From Paraglomus occultum (lineage: Eukaryota > Glomeromycota > Glomeromycetes > Paraglomerales > Paraglomeraceae), in NCBI GenBank assembly GCA_910592205.1, contig CAJVPJ010000992.1:1-13563 (forward strand): 13,563 nt of DNA, given 5' to 3'. The first letter of the stretch is position 1, and the number at the start of each line of letters is the position of its first letter. The notes beneath the pieces were generated by a model, which saw only the letters and a list, made by a program, of their open reading frames with translations, made no database searches and was not told the origin of the DNA. The position numbers and the translations under genes are program-made. Positions 7,649 to 13,563 of the stretch are shown here, piece by piece.

Positions 7649-9208
7649 CAAACACTACCGAGCAAGTTAGACGACCCGACGAACACCGAAAGCAGATAGA
7701 AAAGAGTATCAAAGAAGGTGTTCTCAAGTGTTACTCGAAAAGCGAAATTGTCAAGCGTCGCATGGCAATAATAGCAGCTGGTGGATGGGGTGTAATATTC
7801 AAAGGGATAATAGAGGCCTCCGGAGAGCCCGTCGCGATAAAAAAGCTGTGTCGCGGTCCGTACGTGTGTCAGACCACTGTAAACAAAATGCTCGCGAAAG
7901 AGGTTGGTTTTTGACTTTCTTTAACGTCCCACTTGTAACTGTTAATCACTATTTACGACAATTATCATTAGGTCAAAAACCACAAGGAATTAAACGGTCA
8001 TCTCAATATTATCCAATTCCTGGGTTTATGTAAGCTATCTGCATCGTCATTATCATATAATTTTGTTCTGTTCACGACTTATGTATCTCTAACTGTAAAG
8101 ATAAGGAAGATGATGAAGACGACGACTATTGTATGGTTTTTGCATATGCTGATGGTGGGCCCTTGCACAAGTACTTAGAAGAACATTCTAATCGGCTAAC
8201 GTGGTATGACAAGTACAAGCTGGCCTTGTCAGTCACCAACGGTTTGATGCACATGCATAGCCGCAATATTATCCACAAGGATCTGGTATGTGTCAATTAC
8301 ATTAGGTGCGATCATAAGTTCACGATACCATTTCTATTAAATTTATGTATTTATTATTACAGACATCTTCCAACATTCTTATCAAGGACGGCATCGTAAA
8401 AATCACCGACTTCGGTCTTTCAAGGCACATCGGATCTTCCTCGATAGGAACTGGTGCCGCCCCATACAAAGATCCCCAATCGTTTAAACGTCAAAAGTAC
8501 AGATTTGGAAAAGAATCCGACATATTTAGTCTTGGGGTTGTGTTATGGGAAATTTCGAGCCAAAAGGAACCTTGTGAAGGATGTACCAACAGTTGCCATG
8601 TTATTGTCAAAAGATTGGACGGATATCGTGATCGTCGCGCAGATGGAACACCTGATGCTTATTTTGAGCTATATTCAGAATGTTGGGCTGATGACCCGTC
8701 AGGACGGCCAACTGTGGAACAAGTATACGAACGATTAGAATCGATGCTGAAAAATGAATCTCAGAACTTATCAGGCAACACATCAGATCACACGTCAGTT
8801 TCCTTTGATAAACCTGAACTCGATCAAACGAAGGTCCCTGGAAATGTTTCTTCATCGAGTGATGATCCGTCGTGTTTAAACCGGGGTTGGATCAGACGCA
8901 CAAGAACGATGCTATTCGAAAAAATTCTCAAACCGAAGTATGACTTGGTATGTCGGAAATTCGAGCAGATTAAGATACAAGTTCTAGAATCAAATCCGTG
9001 CCTCTGGTATTTGTATACTGTTTTGACAAATACTCTAGAATCGGATGACCCTTTCAATTCGCTATATGCTACCCTTGGTGAAATAAGAAGTGGAGAAGCA
9101 AAAGAATTAGCAAAACTCGTAGAATCAAACACGCTTTTATACTGTTTGCACAATGTCGTGGTAGCCGTCGTAGAGGTTCTAGCGAAAGTTCGAGCCATAT
9201 TTGTGTAG
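7645..9208 (+). CDS. TKL-type protein kinase with unrecognised C-terminal helical domain
   Basis: Exons are 7645-7902, 7972-8029, 8101-8285 and 8363-9208. Introns are 69, 71 and 77 nt: GTTGGT...TTAG, GTAAGC...AAAG with a CTAAC branch site, and GTATGT...ACAG. The product has 448 residues. The kinase domain spans about 40-295: glycine loop AAGGWGVIF (44-52, first Gly replaced by Ala), VAIK with Lys66, HKDLTSSN with Asp166 (HRD is HKD), DFG intact (183-185), KDP replacing APE (about 203-205), and SDIFSLGVVLWEIS in the C-lobe. Residues 300-340 are a Ser/Thr/Asp-rich linker. Residues 342-448 are mostly helical, with a hydrophobic end (NVVVAVVEVLAKV), and match no domain I know. Family kinases often carry Sel1 repeats at that place; none are seen here. 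It is probably catalytically active. The ATG at 7645 is the first in the kinase frame. Confidence 0.9.
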
Positions 9209-9358
9209 AGTAGTTGTATTAATAGAGATAATATTTGGGGGGTGAGGCAGCCGCCCTCGTGTGATTATAATTACATGTCTGTAACATTTTGTATATAATA
9301 TATCAGCAAATTAGATGAATTTTTCCTTTACTGTAAATCAAAAAATTAACTAAATAAA
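9209..9358 (+). terminator. 3' region with AATAAA signal for the 7645 kinase gene
   Basis: AATAAA occurs at 9353-9358, about 145 nt past the stop TAG. The stretch includes a G-run near 9236-9242. The 3' ends of this gene and of the possible minus-strand gene at 9303-9598 would overlap. Confidence 0.5.
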
Positions 9359-9598
9359 GTCACATCGTTAATAATTTAATTTTTACCTGACTGGCAGTAT
9401 GGCAATTGTATAAATTTGGTCAGTGAATATTCCCTTGTCAAAAATCACGTGTTTCTTGATAACCTCTTTTCGCTTCGTTCGTATAGTCACAATAAATTTG
9501 TTCGCTTCTTTGTATTCTATAAGCAAGCCTAATGACGTTACGGAATCAATTAACATAACCGTTAGTTGTGTGACCTTCAACACAAAAAGGCTCTTCAT
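9303..9598 (-). CDS. Possible small convergent gene, unknown protein of 79 residues
   Basis: An ATG at 9598 with A at -3 (gaaaATG) opens MKSLFVLKVTQLTVML and continues 70 codons. A donor CAG|GTAAAA (intron from 9386) and acceptor TTTACAG (ending 9331) give a 56-nt intron. It restores the frame to a short second exon (9330-9303) ending at TGA, total 79 residues. Without splicing the frame stops at 9383. The N-terminus is hydrophobic, and a basic stretch (RTKRKEVIKKH) follows. No family is recognised. The intron is short, and the gene would overlap the kinase 3' end, so it may be spurious. Confidence 0.3.
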
Positions 9599-10472
9599 TT
9601 TCGCGTGCGCGCTTTGATCTTACCCGCCAGCATATTTGTCCAAAAGCCATCGGCTAAATGTTTACGCGCAAAAGTTAACCTGATATGTATTAGTCTAAAA
9701 TGTATTGGACGTGTGACTGGATGGATCTTCGACAATGGAAAATAGCAAACGCAAAAAAATTAAATGAACTAATACTGTACAAAAGCCAATAATCAGAACA
9801 ACACATATAAGAGCAGAAAACTAATACATAGGCTTTCTGTTTCTTATAGTAGTCAATACTTGCACTAACTTTTCAATTAACATTTCTGGTAGAGTTTAAA
9901 CAAATTTACTATTTCGTCATACTTTTGTTAGCAAATCGTTCTCTCTTTACTTCCTCTCTTCAGGTGTCAATCTTTCTCTTCGAAAATGATGACAAGTCTG
10001 CCGGATAAGTGATGTAAAAAAAAGCGATATGCAACGTTTGATTAAGGAAAAGAATGTTGATAAACAACGGGTTGCTACAGCCTCAATTTTAAAAATGTAG
10101 CCTACTATACGATTTCAAATATTTCTGTTTCTCGAAATTCTCTTACCAATGTCAATTATCTAAGCTACACGAATGTAGCGATAATTAGTACTAAGTTTAT
10201 TGACCAGGCTACTCAACTACGAAATTTTATTTTTTTTCCCATAAAACAATCGAAAGTACGTTTAGCCATTAAATTTTACGTACTTTGTATGCATACGAAA
10301 ATTAAAATTTCTTGACAGTTAATAATCATTTTCTTGTGTAAAATGTTGATATAAATACATATTTGTTTACGGCACGAACAAACAAATAGCCCGAGCAAAT
10401 CAATGTTATTTTGCGATCTTGACATACATAGTTGGTATACTTGCGTCCGGCAAGTTTCATTTGCGTTGTTAA
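9599..10472. other. Intergenic stretch without a supported gene
   Basis: AT-rich sequence. The only clear structure is the inverted repeat at 10253-10286. A minus-strand frame at 10326-10583 has no motif and partly overlaps the pseudogene block. Confidence 0.5.
10253..10286. repeat. 9-bp inverted repeat with 16-nt loop
   Basis: AAAGTACGT (10253-10261) and ACGTACTTT (10278-10286) are exact reverse complements around an AT-rich loop. It could form a hairpin about 220 bp upstream of the kinase pseudogene. No T-run or known element supports a function. Confidence 0.5.
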
Positions 10473-11985
10473 ATTTGCATCGTTAGGGACTACAATATCA
10501 TTAAAAGAGTGGTGGTAGTTCTTCGACGGATTGATACATCCAAGGTTTTGGTTCTTACAAAAAGTGCCAGACATTTTATTCAATCGGAAGATTTCAAGAA
10601 AGCTTGGGATAACCTTTATCTATGGGATTCTTGCATTCTAGTCACAAAGCAGCTATTGCGTTTTAAATATTATTATTCAGTGTCAAATAAAAGCAATCAC
10701 GATAAAGAGTTGAGCGAGATAATTTTACGACTGCATGAATCGTTTTTGGGAGAGGTATAAAAAACAACGTTAGGAAACGCGAAACCAACTGAAATTGACA
10801 ATGAAGTTTAAACTGACTAGAACGTAGTTACGTATTTTTATTCAGTATTATAAATTTTAAATAATTACTACTATATTATATACTCAAATAGTCTACCCTT
10901 GAAAAGATGTGACTAACAGTAAACGTTGACACTTTTAATATATCCAATTGGAAGAGAAGTAAACCCAGAGATATTAACCCCCGAGAATTTTTGCATTGTT
11001 GGAATTACTCAAGAGATATCAACTCAAGCATATTATTTGGTTTTTTACCATGAAACACTAATACGTTTAATATTGGACAAAATTATGCAACGTTCTCACT
11101 TTATGAGATATATGCCATTTCCCGACTTTTATGCATTCAAAGAGATCGGATCTAGTGATTACAGAACAGTCTATGCTGCTTAATGTAGAAGATATTCAGA
11201 AGTAGGGAATATGCGACAAACCGTCGTACTCAAACGTTTTAAGAGTTATGATCAAGCTATGGAATTATTTATTAACGAGGTAAGCAATTTTTAATATTAC
11301 TAATGAAAAATTATTTCAGTCTAATGTTGTATATGTTTATTAATAGTTCAAAAATCATGCCAACTGGTGTCCCACATTTTTTCCAATTCATGGGATCACA
11401 CAAAACCCAGAAACAAAAGAGCACATGATTGTTATGCGATATGCTAGCAATGATAATCTTTTATCTTATTTGAATCGAAACATTAACGACTTGACGTGAA
11501 TTGAGAAATTATATTATTTGCGCGACATTGTAGATGATCTTAGGAATATCCATTCTGCCAAATTAGTGCACGGTAATCTTCATGGCGGAAATATAGTTTT
11601 GGATGGTTGTCGCTTATATATATGCAATATTGGTCTTTCTGAATCAGTGGATTCACAGTCAAATTTCACCATTCGAGGCGTTTCACCCTTTATCGCACCA
11701 GAAGTTTTTTATAGTTGCAAATTTACTCAGCAATCAGACATATATTCTTTCGGTATTCTTATGTATTTGATGGCTACCGGTAAACCATCGTTTAATGGAA
11801 GACAATTTGATAAAGACTTGATGCATGATATAATGAACGGACTACGACCAACAATGCCCGATAGTGCACCAGAGGGATACAAACAACTTGCCGGGTGCTG
11901 TTGTCATGCTGATCTTGCTAGGCGTCCGGATGTACAGAATCTTGGTATTTATATTGAGAAGTTGATTAGTTCTGGCATTTTTTAA
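10473..11985 (+). pseudogene. Decayed kinase-like paralogue of the large minus-strand gene
   Basis: Three blocks remain. Block 1 (10473-10754) is open and ends at GAG|GTATAA in phase 0; its sequence is not clearly alignable. Block 2 (about 10926-11279) contains IVGITQEISTQAYYLVFYH, then a broken glycine loop EIGSSDYRTVYAA and TVVLKRF, which keeps the Lys. Block 3 (11347-11985) follows a 67-nt intron (GTAAGC...TAATAG). It carries IHGITQNPETKEHMIVM, HGNLHGGN, NIGLS, FIAPEVF and the C-lobe. Two in-frame stops break it: TAA at 11181-11183, and TGA at 11497-11499 where the paralogue has Trp in LTW. The catalytic Asp (HRD) and the DFG Asp are both Asn. The acidic insert of the paralogue is absent. 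No acceptor is visible for block 2. It cannot encode an active kinase. Confidence 0.85.
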
Positions 11986-11989
11986 TAAA
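11984..11989 (+). terminator. AATAAA overlapping the pseudogene stop codon
   Basis: AATAAA overlaps the final TAA of the kinase pseudogene. Polyadenylation signals usually lie further downstream, so this may be fortuitous. Confidence 0.25.
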
Positions 11990-13004
11990 CGCTTATCTAC
12001 AGGAGGGTTATCTAAACCAATGAAATAGTTTTAGTTCAAAACTCGTCGAATAGACGGAGTGTTTTTAAGTCTATACAATCTTGATTTCTCTTTTTTAATT
12101 AAATACGAAATGTTTTCATTCAGTCAATATAATTGAGTTACAGGGTTCCGACATACTATTTGAATATTTGAGAAAATATGAATTACGCTCTTGAGACTAA
12201 AATCGGATGATTTGAACGGTCAAGTAAATATGGAGAACCATAAAGTTATACCAGTACAAAACGGTCAATGTTATCTGCAGCATATTGTTATATAAAATAA
12301 CCATTATATTTATATTGCCTACACTTACTGAAAAATTTTGCTTTCGTATATAACTAGAGCGTCACCATATTTTCCACGTGACAACAGACACAAAGACTGT
12401 GGCACCATTATTAATCTCTTGTTAAATATACAGTATTAGTATATATTGCTACTGTAAGCCACAATTAATAAACTTCTTTAATAACGATTTCTAAAAAAAA
12501 GCTTAGCTACATAGCATTATGGCGTTGAATGTTCCAGGTTTAGGTGAACACAGATAAAACTTCTAATTCTACTTCGAGTATAAAAGGTCACTTGTCTATA
12601 ATACGTCAGCACAGTTTTTTATTCTAATTTAAAAATAATAAAAAGTCGAAGTAAACGCGATGCCGACATTAAACTAAAATTTATGCTGCTTTCTAATTTA
12701 TTAGTAGGAACATCTTAGACTAATTATTACTTAGTACGCAATATTGGTATACGTTAGCGTTAATTGATGTCATCGGATATTGATAATTAACGTAAATAAT
12801 ATTGGCTATAATCCAGACACGGTGTATTTTATCATGTTTTATTGATAGTAGAAACTTGAACAATTTAAACTTTGGTGAGAATATCTCCATCAAAAAGATT
12901 TGTTTAAGCCATTTAAGCCAAAACATATAAGTACGTCACGCTAGTTTTTTCTTTTTTTTTTAGATATGTCTCGTATTGACTTGCGTGATTGTAGTTTTCC
13001 TTAG
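11990..13004. other. Intergenic stretch without a supported gene
   Basis: AT-rich sequence with a TATAAAAG element at 12579-12586 (plus) but no convincing gene directly after it. A minus-strand frame at 12720-12926 has low-complexity, AT-driven composition and no motif. A T-run at 12950-12961 ends in TTTTTTTTTAG and could act as a splice acceptor ahead of the orphan exon. Confidence 0.45.
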
Positions 13005-13205
13005 CCACTTGCCACGGATACTGTATATCCGTACAAGATTTCAACACTTCCATCGATTGAATACGAGATTGGGTATAAAAATGGTACAATGTTTATAGTT
13101 GATATGCCCACAAGTATGAGATTGTGTTGTTAAACATCTCCAGACTCTGATCTCGCTTTTAATGTCTTCTACAATCCGGCGGTTTCTGTCATTGAATATG
13201 TTTCT
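13005..13205 (+). pseudogene. Orphan exon-like block with one in-frame stop, unknown protein
   Basis: The block follows TTTTCCTTAG and ends at the donor GTAAGC (13206). It is 67 codons in one frame with a single TAA at 13131-13133. The protein-like sequence includes VYPYKISTLPSIEYEIGY, GTMFIVDMPTSMRL and, after the stop, SDLAFNVFYNPAVSVIEYVS. Continuity of sensible sequence in the same frame across the stop suggests a nonsense-mutated exon. No family is recognised, and no partner exons were found within the window. Confidence 0.35.
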
Positions 13206-13563
13206 GTAAGCAAATTAATTTTAAATTTACAACGTCGACTAATTGACTTGAGAGCTTAGTAAGCTTGCGTTCAAGTTACCCAAAAACGAAAGTGAGCTAA
13301 TAAATAAACCGAATTCCGAGTAATTAAATTACCGGACATCCAACAGACCGGCTTTATGTCTATAAAGGGTTAAGGTTTTTAACAAATATCGAGGTTAATC
13401 AGGCATTGCGTTTCCAAATAGAGTGATGTGTATTTATTCTGTGTGATGTAAATTAATTAAAATCGTATTATCGCAGTTTTCAAAATTATAGAAAAACCCC
13501 TGATTTTCATACATCACATGAAAATTTTCGAAAACACTAATTGGCCAATCAGAATGCATAGAT
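13206..13563. other. Non-coding end of the window
   Basis: AT-rich, no gene seen. A small inverted repeat lies at 13503-13525 (ATTTTCAT / ATGAAAAT, 7-nt spacer), and a 10-bp palindrome GAAAATTTTC at 13520-13529. Both are short enough to be chance in this composition. Confidence 0.4.

Noticed and set aside
8607-9198. Minus-strand frames opposite the kinase last exon
   Set aside because: They are shadows of the spliced kinase coding strand, which has clear kinase motifs.
10326-10583. 85-codon minus-strand frame
   Set aside because: No motif; it overlaps the open block of the kinase pseudogene on the other strand.
11497-11499. TGA at a conserved Trp position as evidence of a changed genetic code
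   Set aside because: The same pseudogene has another stop (TAA) and lost catalytic residues, and the intact kinases use TGG for Trp, so decay is the simpler reading.
12720-12926. 68-codon minus-strand frame rich in Phe, Ile, Lys and Asn
   Set aside because: Composition is what AT-rich non-coding DNA gives, with no conserved pattern.

Overview
The window looks like nuclear DNA of an arbuscular mycorrhizal fungus (Glomeromycotina; Rhizophagus-like). It is AT-rich, its genes are cut by short GT-AG introns of about 56-90 nt, and it carries two families hugely expanded in that group: BTB-BACK-TLDc proteins and TKL-type kinase-like proteins. The lineage is inferred from family content and gene style, not from a marker gene.

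Layout. On the minus strand, 72-1468 is a BTB-BACK-TLDc gene with a one-base frameshift and a truncated TLDc domain. A 22-bp perfect palindrome lies 12 bp past its stop. An orphan coding fragment follows at 2294-2464. The largest gene, 2686-5621 (minus), encodes a protein of about 845 residues. It holds three degenerate kinase N-lobes and two Cys-rich linkers, then one complete kinase domain with an acidic insert. Its 3' end carries two tandem near-identical exon starts. About 2 kb of mostly non-coding DNA separates it from a divergent plus-strand kinase gene, 7645-9208, which has 448 residues, conserved kinase motifs and an unrecognised C-terminal helical domain. A small convergent minus-strand gene may lie at 9303-9598. 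A plus-strand pseudogene at 10473-11985 is a decayed paralogue of the large kinase gene. The last 1.5 kb is mostly non-coding, apart from one orphan exon-like block with an internal stop (13005-13205).

How they relate. The two kinase genes and the kinase pseudogene share a phase-0 intron at the same place, at the end of helix C before strand beta-4. The same intron recurs in two of the three degenerate N-lobes of the large gene. The locus therefore looks like a region of repeated duplication and decay of one signalling family. No operon-like or defence-system organisation is evident. Substrates and pathways cannot be read from the sequence.
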